Shown piece after piece: positions 7,899 through 15,845 of a stretch of DNA of 34,315 nt. A model generated the notes under the pieces. That model was not told where the DNA came from and ran no database searches. It worked only from the letters and a program-made list of their open reading frames with translations. A program made the position numbers and the translations under genes. Numbering within the stretch: the first letter of the stretch is position 1; each line of letters opens with the position of its first letter. Origin of the DNA: DASUFH01 sp036274645 (GTDB lineage Bacteria; Acidobacteriota; Terriglobia; 20CM-2-55-15); contig DASUFH010000253.1 of assembly GCA_036274645.1 (NCBI GenBank), forward strand, positions 1 to 34,315, read 5' to 3'.

Positions 7899-8684
7899 TT
7901 ATCCTCTCCAGCGCAACGAATCGATGGACCGGTAAGTGAGAAACAGCCCGAGCAATGTGAGCGACAGATAGAAGATGACGTTGGTGGTGCTCAGAACGCC
8001 TTTGACAAAGTCGTCCAGATGGTTGACAACCGCGAGGTAATCGAACACGCCTTTGATGATCGGATTGTCCACGCCCTGAACGAAGCTGCCCGACATCCAC
8101 ATCGCCAGAAGGACGCCGAAGGTGATGATTCCCGCCACGATCTGGCTTTCGGTCGCCGAAGAAATGAACATTCCGATCGAAACGATCGCCAGCCCATAAA
8201 GGAACATGCCGAGATAGCCCACCAGAATCGGACCGGACGCCGGTTTGGCGTAGAAGTACAGAGCCGACACCGGAACCCACGTCGTCCCCAGCAGCACGAT
8301 CATGAATGTCGAGGCGGCGAAGAATTTCCCCAGAACAATCTGCAGATCGGTGATGGGCGCCGTCAGCAGCAGCTCCATCGTTCCCCGCTTCTTCTCCTCG
8401 GAAAACAGGCCCATCGTGAGCATCGGCGTCATGAACAGCAGCACGACGCCCGTCGTTCCCAGGAACGCCTTCATCAGCGTTCCGGGCGCGTCCATTGGCG
8501 GCGCCTGCCCTCCGAACTGGGCGCTCTGCATTCCGGCCAGCATGGCCATCTGCATGACCCGCCCGAGGTAGTCCACGAAGAACAGCCCGGACAGGAGCGC
8601 AAACATCGTCAGGACCGCATAAGCGATCGGTGAAATGAAATAGGCGCGCAATTCGCGGCCAACAATAGTGAATATGTTTCTCAT
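7899..8684 (-). CDS. GldF-like ABC transporter permease
   Basis: A 261-residue ABC-2 type permease with about six transmembrane helices. Landmarks are the cytoplasmic start NIFTIVGRELRAYFISPIAY, the loop EEKKRGTMELLLTAPITD after the second helix, which is characteristic of the GldF/NatB-like family, and the last helix FYLSLTLLGLFLTYRSID. It would form the membrane channel for the ATPase encoded upstream. It follows that gene by about 55 bases and precedes the GldG-like gene by about 50, in one apparent operon. Confidence 0.88.
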   Translation of the reverse strand: MRNIFTIVGRELRAYFISPIAYAVLTMFALLSGLFFVDYLGRVMQMAMLAGMQSAQFGGQAPPMDAPGTLMKAFLGTTGVVLLFMTPMLTMGLFSEEKKRGTMELLLTAPITDLQIVLGKFFAASTFMIVLLGTTWVPVSALYFYAKPASGPILVGYLGMFLYGLAIVSIGMFISSATESQIVAGIITFGVLLAMWMSGSFVQGVDNPIIKGVFDYLAVVNHLDDFVKGVLSTTNVIFYLSLTLLGLFLTYRSIDSLRWRG

Positions 8685-8739
8685 GACTCGGTTGTCTTTG
8701 TGGTGTCTTCAGTTGTGCCCAGGATCCGCCCGTCTCGGG

Positions 8740-9705
8740 TCATTCCGATTCCGCAGACGGCGCCGTCTGTGTCGTGTCGTCGGTGATGAGCTTGATGAAG
8801 ACATCTTCAAGACTCATGCGCGTGGCGTGCAGTTCCAGCAGCCCCCAGCCGCCTTCGACGACCGCGCGGGCCACATCGCGCCGCACGTCCGCGCGCGCTT
8901 CTCCCTCGATCTGATACCGGCTGCATCCGTTTTCGCTCGAAACGACGCGAACTTCCTTCACCGCGCGCGTCGACTGAAGCCGGATCAACACCTCCGGCTG
9001 CGGTCCCTCGACTTCCACGAAAACCTGTTCGGCGCCCTGCGCCTGAAGGCGGAGGCTCTCCGGCGTTCCCACCGCGGCGATCTTTCCGCGATCGATGATG
9101 ATCACCCGGTGGCAGGTCTGTTCCACTTCCGGAAGGATATGGGTTGAGAGAACCACCGTATGGTCGCCCGCGAGTTCCTTGATCAGTTCGCGAACTTCGT
9201 GGATCTGCCTCGGATCGAGTCCGATTGTCGGCTCGTCCAGAATCAGGACCGGCGGGTCGTTCAGCAGCGCCTGAGCCAGCCCGACGCGCTGCTTGTACCC
9301 TTTGGACAGCTTGGCGATGATGCGATCCTTCACATCCTCGATGTGGGTCTTCTGCATGACCCGCGTCACTTCCTCATCGACACGGGCGCCCCGAACGCCT
9401 TTGAGCTTCGCGGCAAACCGCAGATAGCCCAGTGGCGTCATTTCAAAATAGAGCGGCGGGTTTTCCGGCAGATAGCCAATGCGCTTCCTCGCCTCCAGCG
9501 GCTGCTCGAAGACGTCAAAGCCATCGACCCGGACTGTGCCTTCGGTCGCCGGCATGAAGCCGGTCACGATCCGCATGGTCGTGGTCTTGCCCGCGCCATT
9601 GGGACCGAGAAAGCCCAGGATTTCACCCTTCTCTACCTGGAAAGACAAATTTTCAACAGCGGTTTTGGCGGGATACCGCTTGGTCACGTTCTCAACGGAG
9701 ATCAC
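8740..9705 (-). CDS. GldA-like ABC transporter ATP-binding protein
   Basis: A 321-residue ATPase with Walker A GPNGAGKTTTMR (about residues 34-45), signature LSKGYKQRVGLAQAL, Walker B VLILDEPTIGLD and the switch histidine in VLSTHILPEV. The C-terminal hundred residues form the extra domain found in ABC-2 exporter ATPases. The start is GTG at 9705, preceded by GGAGG nine bases upstream; no ATG is available at that place. It is the first gene of the ATPase / permease / GldG / DUF4340 operon, with a TAGAAT sequence on the minus strand at 9738-9733 as a possible minus-ten element. Confidence 0.9.
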   Translation of the reverse strand: MISVENVTKRYPAKTAVENLSFQVEKGEILGFLGPNGAGKTTTMRIVTGFMPATEGTVRVDGFDVFEQPLEARKRIGYLPENPPLYFEMTPLGYLRFAAKLKGVRGARVDEEVTRVMQKTHIEDVKDRIIAKLSKGYKQRVGLAQALLNDPPVLILDEPTIGLDPRQIHEVRELIKELAGDHTVVLSTHILPEVEQTCHRVIIIDRGKIAAVGTPESLRLQAQGAEQVFVEVEGPQPEVLIRLQSTRAVKEVRVVSSENGCSRYQIEGEARADVRRDVARAVVEGGWGLLELHATRMSLEDVFIKLITDDTTQTAPSAESE

Positions 9706-9791
9706 GAATGATTACCTCCACAAAATCCTTTAATTCTAGCCAAGACCCTGCAAAATTGTTGGCCAAATTCCATCGTTGCCATTTTCCCCCT

Positions 9792-9891
9792 TGTAGGGGC
9801 GGTCTATGACCGCCCAAATGTTTCGGAGTGAATTCCTGTGAGAACAAGGGTTCCACGCCGGAACGTCGGGCGGTCATCGACCGCCCCTACA
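9792..9891 (+). repeat. Palindromic repeat family A, complete copy
   Basis: TGTAGGGGCGGTCTATGACC(GCCC) faces GGGCGGTCATCGACCGCCCC followed by TACA, across a 53-base centre that starts AAATGTTTCGGAGTGAA. It lies in the divergent gap between the ABC ATPase gene and the sulfurtransferase gene, in the same orientation as the other complete copies. Confidence 0.85.
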
Positions 9892-9904
9892 GGCAGACGG
9901 GGGC

Positions 9905-9910
9905 TACAAT
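9905..9910 (+). promoter_or_regulatory. Possible minus-ten element of the sulfurtransferase gene
   Basis: TACAAT lies just after the repeat element and 62 bases before the chosen ATG. No convincing minus-35 box precedes it, because that position is occupied by the end of the repeat. Confidence 0.3.
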
Positions 9911-9971
9911 CCTTCCATTGGGCATGCCGGTTCCCTCCGCAGTCCCGCCGCGATATGCTTCGCGGAATACC

Positions 9972-10793
9972 ATGAACTACACCAATCCCGAACTCCTCTG
10001 GTCTGTCGACAGGCTGAAAAATTCGCTGGACGATCCCCGTCTCGTCCTGATGGACATGCGGCCGCCCGAAGCCTATTCCAACAATCACATTCCGGGAGCG
10101 CGCAGCTTCGACCTGTTCGGCATCAGCCTGGTCGATACGCGTCCCGAACCGCTCGCGGCGTTCCTGTGGATCATTGAACATCTGATCCAGGCCAAAGGCG
10201 TCAACGCCGACAGTATCGTCGTCGCGTACGACGACATTGCGGGAATGCGCTCGGCTCGATTGTTCTGGTTCCTGGAATTTTTCGGTCACGACAATGTTCA
10301 CGTGCTCAATGGCGGCTATAACGCCTGGACAGCGGCGGGTTTGCCCGTCACCCACGAAGCCGCCATTCCAAAGGCCGGCAACTTCAGGATGAAGCCGCGG
10401 CGTGAATTGCTGGCGACGGTCGACGATGTTCGGAGCCGGCTGCATGATCCTTCGGCGGTCATCGTGGATTGCCGCTCGCGGGGCGAACACACCGGAGAAA
10501 TCGTCCGCGCGGCGCGCGCCGGCGCGATCCCGGGTTCCGTCCATCTGGAATGGAGCGAAAATCTGGACCCGGCCGGCTTCTTCAAGCCGGCCGGAGAACT
10601 GACTGCGATGTACGCCAGTAGAAGTATTCTACCGGATCTTGAAGTCATCCCGCACTGCCAGGGCGCGTATCGTTCCGCCCACACCTATCTGGCGCTCCGC
10701 CTCATCGGTTATCCCCGGGTCCGCAACTACCTCGGATCGTGGGGCGAATGGGGAAACCGGCTCGATCTTCCCGTCGAAATCCCGGCCCGCTGA
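9972..10793 (+). CDS. Two-domain rhodanese-type sulfurtransferase
   Basis: A 273-residue tandem rhodanese protein of the thiosulfate / 3-mercaptopyruvate sulfurtransferase group, which moves sulfane sulfur through a persulfide on a catalytic cysteine. The N-terminal domain (about 8-128) has LMDMRPPEAYSNNHIPGA and VLNGGYNAW but no active-site cysteine. The C-terminal domain (about 145-270) has VIVDCRSRGEHTGE and the active loop HCQGAYRS with Cys229. The CQGAYRS loop differs from the usual CGS/TGVTA loops of mercaptopyruvate sulfurtransferase and rhodanese, so I do not name the substrate. I chose ATG 9972 because the reading frame upstream translates the repeat element; ATG 9924 is an alternative. 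It stands alone, ahead of nuoG. Confidence 0.85.
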   Translation: MNYTNPELLWSVDRLKNSLDDPRLVLMDMRPPEAYSNNHIPGARSFDLFGISLVDTRPEPLAAFLWIIEHLIQAKGVNADSIVVAYDDIAGMRSARLFWFLEFFGHDNVHVLNGGYNAWTAAGLPVTHEAAIPKAGNFRMKPRRELLATVDDVRSRLHDPSAVIVDCRSRGEHTGEIVRAARAGAIPGSVHLEWSENLDPAGFFKPAGELTAMYASRSILPDLEVIPHCQGAYRSAHTYLALRLIGYPRVRNYLGSWGEWGNRLDLPVEIPAR

Positions 10794-10900
10794 AAGGCCG
10801 GGCGTTTGACGGATATCCACCACATTCGACGGGAAATCCCAACGTGCTGAAAGCCCGGACGGGTACCGGATATTCATCACATTTTGAAGGCATAACGGGG
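10790..10900 (+). repeat. Imperfect direct repeat of 56-57 bp before nuoG
   Basis: Two adjacent units share GCTGAAAG(G/C)CCGG(G/A)CG and, about 20 bases later, CGGATAT(C/T)CA(C/T)CACATT. The first unit starts at 10790 over the sulfurtransferase stop codon and the second at 10846. The matches are 56 and 57 bases apart, so one single-base indel separates them. Confidence 0.65.
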
Positions 10901-10927
10901 ATCATCACGTGCTACGCTATGCCGTTT

Positions 10928-12592
10928 ATGCCGAAGATCACGATCGACAACGAGGTATACGATGTCCCGCCCGGAAAGACGATCATCCAGGTGGCCGACG
11001 AGGTGGGCGTCCAGATCGCGCGTTACTGTTATCACCCGGACATCGGCATCGAAGGCAGTTGCCGGATGTGCCTGGTGGAAGTGGAGAAGGCGCCCAAACT
11101 GATGCCGTCCTGCGCCACGCCGGTGGCCGACGGCATGATCGTGCGCACGACCACGCCGCGGGTCCAGCAGGCGGTGCGTTACGCGATGGAGTTCCTGCTG
11201 CTGCACCACCCGATCGACTGTCCGGTATGCGATCAGTCCGGTGAATGCTGGCTCCAGGACTACTACATGGAGCGCGCGGGCCACACCAGCCGGTATCCGG
11301 GCACGGACAAGACCCGCCGGACCAAAGCGGAAACGCTGGGACCCTTGGTCAAACTCGACCGTGAGCGCTGCATTCTGTGCACGCGGTGCGTCCGATTCAC
11401 GCGCAACGTGACGAAGACCGGCGAAATCGGCGTCTTCAACCGCGGCCATTCTTCAGAAATTGCGGTGCACGGCGGAAAATCGTTCGACAATCCGTATTCG
11501 GGCAACGTGGTGGACATCTGCCCGGTCGGAGCGCTGACGAGTTCGGATTTCCGTTTCAAGTCGCGCGTCTGGTTCCTGAAGGGCGCAAGTTCGGTCTGCG
11601 CCGGATGCAGCACCGGCTGCAATCTGCGTATCGATCACACGGCCCGGGCTACCGGCGGGGGGATTTCGGGTTACTCCGCCACCGACGGCAAGATCTACCG
11701 GACGGTAGGCCGCCGCAACGTCGACGTCAACAAGAGCTGGTTGTGCGATGAAGGCCGCCTGAGCTTCCACACGCTGGAACGTTGGGACCGGCTGGGCGAA
11801 GCGCGCGCGGGCGCCATCGACAGCGCCGACCTTGCCGGCATCCTTGCCGCCGCGCACACGCGCTTTGAAGGAATTCGAAGGGAGTCGGGCGACGCCGCCG
11901 TTGCAGGTCTCGCATCGGCCGTGAATACGAACGAAGCCCTGTTCCTGATGAAGCAGTACTTCCGCGGAAACGTCGATTTCCGGCTCGGGCGCGAAGTGGA
12001 AACCTATCAGGTTCGCCAGGACGACCTGTTGCGCCGCGTGGACAAACATCCGAATACGCAGGGCGCCATCGACCTGGGACTGGCGGGCGGACTCGACGGG
12101 CTCCGCGGCCTCATCGAGCGCGCCAAAGCGAAACAGATTCGCGCCATGTGGATTTCCTTCCATCCGCAGCTGGTGGGCGACGATCCGGCGGAAGCGATCT
12201 CCGGCCTGGAGGAGCTCATCGCCAATCTCGATTTCTCGGTTGTCAGCACAACCCACACTTTCCCATGGGCGTTCGGCGCCACCATCGTGTTGCCGATGGC
12301 CGCGTGGTCGGAAGAAACGGGAACCTACACCAACTACGAGGGACGTGTGCAGCTGACCAACCGCGCCGTCGAACCGCCGGGCGATGCCCTGCCCCTGCAC
12401 CGGCTGCTCCGGGAGCTGCTGGCCCTCGGCGGAACGGCCGCCGGCATCCGGCCCGAAGAAATTTTCGAATGGCTGGCGCAGGAAATTCCCGCGTATGCCG
12501 GCCTCGACTACGACACCATCGGCGTGCTGGGCGCGCCACGCCGCGCGCCCGAAAGCGCGCCATCGAACATGCCCGAGGAGGTGACGCGATGA
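10928..12592 (+). CDS. nuoG: NADH-quinone oxidoreductase subunit G (iron-sulfur subunit)
   Basis: A 554-residue peripheral-arm subunit of complex I, carrying electrons from NADH toward quinone. The N-terminal 2Fe-2S domain has Cys34, Cys45, Cys48 and Cys62. The HxxxCxxCxxxxxC site (His94, Cys98, Cys101, Cys107) holds one 4Fe-4S cluster, and CILCTRC (148-154) with Cys198 a second. CAGCSTGC (224-231) with the later WLCDEGR suggests the additional N7-type cluster. The C-terminal molybdopterin-oxidoreductase-like part is present but shorter than in many NuoG proteins. The start is ATG 10928 or the in-frame ATG 10919; neither has a strong ribosome site. The stop overlaps the nuoI start as ATGA, so the two subunits are coupled. 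Confidence 0.93.
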   Translation: MPKITIDNEVYDVPPGKTIIQVADEVGVQIARYCYHPDIGIEGSCRMCLVEVEKAPKLMPSCATPVADGMIVRTTTPRVQQAVRYAMEFLLLHHPIDCPVCDQSGECWLQDYYMERAGHTSRYPGTDKTRRTKAETLGPLVKLDRERCILCTRCVRFTRNVTKTGEIGVFNRGHSSEIAVHGGKSFDNPYSGNVVDICPVGALTSSDFRFKSRVWFLKGASSVCAGCSTGCNLRIDHTARATGGGISGYSATDGKIYRTVGRRNVDVNKSWLCDEGRLSFHTLERWDRLGEARAGAIDSADLAGILAAAHTRFEGIRRESGDAAVAGLASAVNTNEALFLMKQYFRGNVDFRLGREVETYQVRQDDLLRRVDKHPNTQGAIDLGLAGGLDGLRGLIERAKAKQIRAMWISFHPQLVGDDPAEAISGLEELIANLDFSVVSTTHTFPWAFGATIVLPMAAWSEETGTYTNYEGRVQLTNRAVEPPGDALPLHRLLRELLALGGTAAGIRPEEIFEWLAQEIPAYAGLDYDTIGVLGAPRRAPESAPSNMPEEVTR

Positions 12593-13245
12593 CGCCGGTC
12601 AAAGGCGGATACGCCGTCGATGTGCCCACAATCAATGTCAGCGCCCGCGCCCGCAAAGAAAACGCGACCGTGTGGTCCACGTTCAACGCCTTCGGCGTGA
12701 CGCTTCGCCGGCTGTTCACGAGCCTGGTGAAACGCGACATCCCGACGATCAGCTATCCGGAACAGCAACGCAACTATTCCGAACGTTTCCGCGGCACTCA
12801 TATCCTGACCGTTCGCGACGACGGCAGCTTGAAGTGCGTCGCCTGCTACATGTGCGCCACGATCTGCCCGGCCGAGTGCATCTATATCGAGGCGGGCGAA
12901 CATCCGAACCCGGAGATCGAGAAATTCCCCGAACGCTTCGACATCGACATGATGCGCTGCATCTACTGCGGATTCTGCGTGGACGCGTGCCCGGAAGAAG
13001 CGATCGTGCTCAGCCGCGAACATCATCAGGCGGTGTACAACCGCAAAGACGCCCTGTACTCGATCGAGAAGCTCATGGCCCGTCCCGGCATCGACCAGAA
13101 AGGTCCCGGCTACCGGCCGAACCGCCCGTTCGCCGAAGCCAAACTGTTCGACAAGGCCACGCAGCAGTCCTGCGCCTACCCGTCAGTGACCGATGAACGG
13201 CATCCCGCCGTCCTCTACGAATCGATGATTCGAAAACGGCAGTAG
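12589..13245 (+). CDS. nuoI: NADH-quinone oxidoreductase subunit I (two 4Fe-4S clusters)
   Basis: A 218-residue ferredoxin-like subunit that passes electrons from NuoG clusters to the quinone site of complex I. An N-terminal amphipathic region (FNAFGVTLRRLFTSLVKRD) and PEQQRNYSERFRGTHIL precede two cluster-binding motifs: CVACYMCATICP (Cys83, 86, 89, 93) and CIYCGFCVDACP (Cys124, 127, 130, 134). The start ATG at 12589 overlaps the nuoG stop and is preceded by GAGGAGG. In most operons nuoH sits between nuoG and nuoI. Here nuoH is absent and no other complex I gene is in view, so the remaining subunits must be encoded elsewhere if the complex is complete. Confidence 0.93.
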   Translation: MTPVKGGYAVDVPTINVSARARKENATVWSTFNAFGVTLRRLFTSLVKRDIPTISYPEQQRNYSERFRGTHILTVRDDGSLKCVACYMCATICPAECIYIEAGEHPNPEIEKFPERFDIDMMRCIYCGFCVDACPEEAIVLSREHHQAVYNRKDALYSIEKLMARPGIDQKGPGYRPNRPFAEAKLFDKATQQSCAYPSVTDERHPAVLYESMIRKRQ

Positions 13246-13397
13246 CGCGAGACTCCAGCAACCGGTCCGGCCTTGGGCTCCAACCCGCGAGACTATTCGC
13301 AATAGTGTCTGCTTCATCTCGTCGATCGCGGCCCCGCGGTAGGCTGGGCGGGATTTTACCAGTGTATCGGTGAGAATAGGCGCGCCAGGTCGAAAGG

Positions 13398-14945
13398 CTA
13401 AAGCCTGCCTGCCGTGAACCCTTTGAAGGCGTCCCGGACGATTTTCTCAACCAGTTCAACCTCATCATTCCTGAGCTTCGCAAATTCGTCTTCACGGCGG
13501 CGCTTTGAGATAGTGCCGTTGTTTTGCCGGATGAACATGATGAGGTTCTCTGCAATGCGGTCCGGCATTTCAACCGCATTCATGATCCGTTGCATGGCCT
13601 CGTCGTGCCGCTTCAGGTAGTCAATTTCGCGCGGAAAATCCTCCTTCACTGTGCGCCGCACGCAGGAGTAAAGGAACTCCGCTGCTCCCGTACAATCGAA
13701 ATATCGGTAAAGGTCGCCCGTCTCGTTGAGAACCTCGACATTCAATTCCGCGGTTGGCCTCCACTCGATAAAGGCCATAAGCGGCCCCGAATGCGATTGA
13801 AGGGTTCTTCGGTAATCATCAATCCGGTCCAGCATCACGGAAGAGACAGGAAACACAATGCCTGGCGGCGTAAATTTCCGCTCGGCGAGAACGTGATGAA
13901 TAAGGCAGCGATGCATGCGGCCATTGCCATCCTGAAACGGGTGGATATACACAAAGGCAAAAGCCGTCGCGGCAGCCTGCAATACGGGATCGATTTCATC
14001 GGCCCGCATCCGCTCGTCCGCTTGCAGCAGGCACGCCATGAGATCGCTTAAGTCGTCCGGTCGAGCGCCGATGAATTCCGGGAGGGGGCTTCCAGCCTGA
14101 TCCCGCTCACCCAGAAATACGCCGTCAGGCCGCAGTCCTTTGGCAACGAACCGCGCGTCTTCGATGAGGACACTTTGAAGACGGATTATTTCGTCCAGGG
14201 ACAAAGGATGCTTTCCTGCCTGCAAAACCGCGCGTCCCCACCTTTCAAGACGATTGCGCGCCGGCCTTTCACCCTCGATCTCGAAGCTCGCCCGGCTATC
14301 GGCGAGCAACAAGAAGCTGGCGGCGCGCGCGATCAGATGGGCGCCGGCGCGGCCGATCGTCTCCCGGGAATCTGCGGCAAGATCAAGCTCAATGCATTCC
14401 GCGAGCTTTGGTGTGCGGCGAATGATGGGCGAGAAGCGGCCGGTCCCCAGAAGATTGTCCCGAACACGGTGGCGTTTCGAAAGCCGGGGCTTTCCCGTGA
14501 AGTAGTCTCTCGGATCGAGCAAATCGATGGCGCCCACAGTGGGAGTTGGCACATCGAGAGCAAGATTCGTCAGAATCTCGAAGAGATACCAGGCGCGCCT
14601 TGCCAGCACTCCTCCAGGTTTTGCACGAATGTACGCCTCGACTTCTTGCGGGGGAACGGCGGAAAAGACGCGCTTAAGCGCAAGGAGATCCAGGGATTCG
14701 TGCCGGAGAGCGAAGTTGAGATGATCGGCGAAGGTTTCACCGGGCCAGTACCGCCGGTCAAAAATATTCCAGCCCTCTTCCCGGCGAACGCTGCCACGGA
14801 CATATTGATCTGAAACGCAGCTGGGATTTCGAACGGGCGCGGGGATAGAGAATGTATGGGCTAGCAGAGACAGTCCGGCAAGCCTTCCCCGGGCTGGTAC
14901 GAGCATCTCCCTGAAGATTCGGACGCTCTCTGTGTTGAGCTTCAC
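13398..14945 (-). CDS. Fic domain protein, class II (N-terminal inhibitory helix)
   Basis: Fic enzymes usually transfer AMP from ATP to hydroxyl side chains of target proteins. From the GTG start the product has 515 residues. The Fic motif HPFQDGNGRMHR is complete at about 335-346, so the catalytic histidine and phosphate-binding residues are intact. The inhibitory motif (S/T)xxxE(G/N) is present as SFEIEG at 220-225, upstream of the Fic core, which is the class II arrangement. I chose GTG 14945, preceded by a weak AGAGAG; an in-frame ATG at 15011 adds 22 residues encoded by AT-rich DNA full of a repeated motif. Base composition is visibly less GC-rich than in the flanking genes, which suggests transfer. 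No toxin-antitoxin partner is adjacent. The target is unknown. Confidence 0.88.
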   Translation of the reverse strand: MKLNTESVRIFREMLVPARGRLAGLSLLAHTFSIPAPVRNPSCVSDQYVRGSVRREEGWNIFDRRYWPGETFADHLNFALRHESLDLLALKRVFSAVPPQEVEAYIRAKPGGVLARRAWYLFEILTNLALDVPTPTVGAIDLLDPRDYFTGKPRLSKRHRVRDNLLGTGRFSPIIRRTPKLAECIELDLAADSRETIGRAGAHLIARAASFLLLADSRASFEIEGERPARNRLERWGRAVLQAGKHPLSLDEIIRLQSVLIEDARFVAKGLRPDGVFLGERDQAGSPLPEFIGARPDDLSDLMACLLQADERMRADEIDPVLQAAATAFAFVYIHPFQDGNGRMHRCLIHHVLAERKFTPPGIVFPVSSVMLDRIDDYRRTLQSHSGPLMAFIEWRPTAELNVEVLNETGDLYRYFDCTGAAEFLYSCVRRTVKEDFPREIDYLKRHDEAMQRIMNAVEMPDRIAENLIMFIRQNNGTISKRRREDEFAKLRNDEVELVEKIVRDAFKGFTAGRL

Positions 14946-14946
14946 G

Positions 14947-15076
14947 GTCGAAAACTCTCTGCTTTGGTCGAAATCATTGTTTAAATCGGAACACCTGTCG
15001 AAAATTAACATGAATTATCGTCGAAATCCATGCAGGAATGTCGAAATTGGCCATAATCCGGCCAATATGGTCGAAA
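14947..15076 (-). promoter_or_regulatory. Phased array of six GTCGAAA motifs upstream of the Fic gene
   Basis: GTCGAAA (TTTCGAC on the Fic sense strand) starts at 14947, 14967, 14997, 15020, 15040 and 15070. The steps are 20, 30, 23, 20 and 30 bases, so the pattern of three repeats after 73 bases and most sites fall on nearly the same face of the helix. An inverted repeat, ATTGGCC / GGCCAAT with a seven-base loop, lies at 15045-15065 between the last two motifs. The DNA here is AT-rich. This looks like an operator array for a repressor or activator, but I know of no named regulator with this site. Confidence 0.5.
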
Positions 15077-15082
15077 GCGAAA

Positions 15083-15343
15083 CTGCTTGCACCGATTCTT
15101 TAGCCGTCGACAAAGAAGGCAACATTTTCATCGCCGATCGCGGAAACTGGTAGGTCCGTCTAGTCACAATCGATGGGATTTATCCACACGATAGGCGGCA
15201 ATCCTCAGACGGGTGATTACCGAGACGGTGGTTCCGCTCTCAATGCGCCCCCCGGTCCCCACCCGGGATTGCCATTGACGGCAGAGGCGCCGTTTACGTA
15301 ACGGACAAGAGCCGAGTTAAAGCCCTCACCCCGATGCGCTGAC
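15083..15343 (+). pseudogene. NHL-repeat protein relic, disrupted
   Basis: Pieces of an NHL beta-propeller protein can be read across three reading frames. SLAVDKEGNIFIADRGNW ends in a TAG at 15151-15153. VRLVTIDG follows in the same frame. After a frameshift comes FIHTIGGNPQTGDYRDGGSA and then LNAPPGPHPG, and after a second shift IAIDGRGAVYVTDKSRVKAL ends in TGA. The order matches one repeat-and-a-half of the secreted NHL proteins common in Acidobacteriota. One stop and two frameshifts in 260 bases, with no gene start, mark it as a decayed fragment. Confidence 0.7.
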
Positions 15344-15490
15344 CGAATAGTGGGAACCCTCTCAGGCCCAAGGAGTTCCATCGTTGTTGTGGGGCGCGCG
15401 GTGCGCCAGCATTCGGCGGGACAAAACTCGGGTCAACAGTGACACGGTGACGGCGCTCAATAGACCGGATCCCTCAGCCGTAGTGACACC

Positions 15491-15519
15491 TTCTTTATGG
15501 TGTTGATTTCGGGTAGGAT
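15491..15519 (+). promoter_or_regulatory. Possible promoter of the tRNA-Ser gene
   Basis: TAGGAT at 15514-15519 lies seven bases before the tRNA and is a fair minus-ten box. TTCTTT at 15491-15496, 17 bases further upstream, is a weak minus-35 candidate. Confidence 0.35.
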
Positions 15520-15526
15520 CGCATGC

Positions 15527-15613
15527 GGAGGAATGGCCGAGTGGTTGAAGGCGGCGGTCTTGAAAACCGTTAGCGGGGTAACTCGCTCGGGGGTTCGAAT
15601 CCCTCTTCCTCCG
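15527..15613 (+). tRNA. tRNA-Ser, anticodon UGA
   Basis: The acceptor stem GGAGGAA pairs with TTCCTCC, with discriminator G at 15613. The D-arm region reads TGGCCGAGTGGTTGAAGGC, the anticodon arm is GCGGT-CTTGAAA-ACCGT with TGA at 15561-15563, there is a long variable arm typical of class II tRNAs (TAGCGGGGTAACTCGCTC), and the T-arm contains GGTTCGAATCC. The 3' CCA is not encoded. It reads serine UCA/UCN codons. It lies between two broken genes, the kind of place where mobile DNA often inserts, but no duplicated tRNA end was seen. Confidence 0.96.
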
Positions 15614-15845
15614 TTTTATATAGTGGGTTCAACGAGTGCGCAGGCGCTGCCTCGGCGGGTACAAACCTGAATCAGTTTGTGTCGAGCGTCATCGCCAAGC
15701 GGTGGGTATCCGTCGAGCCCAACGAGGCGCATCTTTGACTTGTTCCTGCCGCCTGTTGACAGGCCGCGCACCACTTCAGGGTAGACCTTCACAAAACAGT
15801 AAGCCTTCCAATTCGGCCTCCTGCCGACGTTTGCAAGTGAATCTG

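Noticed and set aside
9828..9971. Longer start for the sulfurtransferase gene at 9828
   Set aside because: The added codons translate the family A repeat and the following spacer, so this is open by chance.
13292..13306. ACTATT / AATAGT stem-loop after nuoI as a terminator
   Set aside because: The stem has only six weak pairs and no T run follows it.
14947..15076. CRISPR-like array
   Set aside because: The repeated unit is only seven bases and the spacers are shorter than any CRISPR spacer set; a regulatory array fits better.
15616..15837. Minus-strand open stretch ending EPTI, between the tRNA and the phosphatase pseudogene
   Set aside because: It contains protein-like text (WKAYCFVKVYPEVVRGLS) and could be a fragment of an inserted gene, but no start or family is visible and the rest of its frame overlaps the pseudogene antisense.
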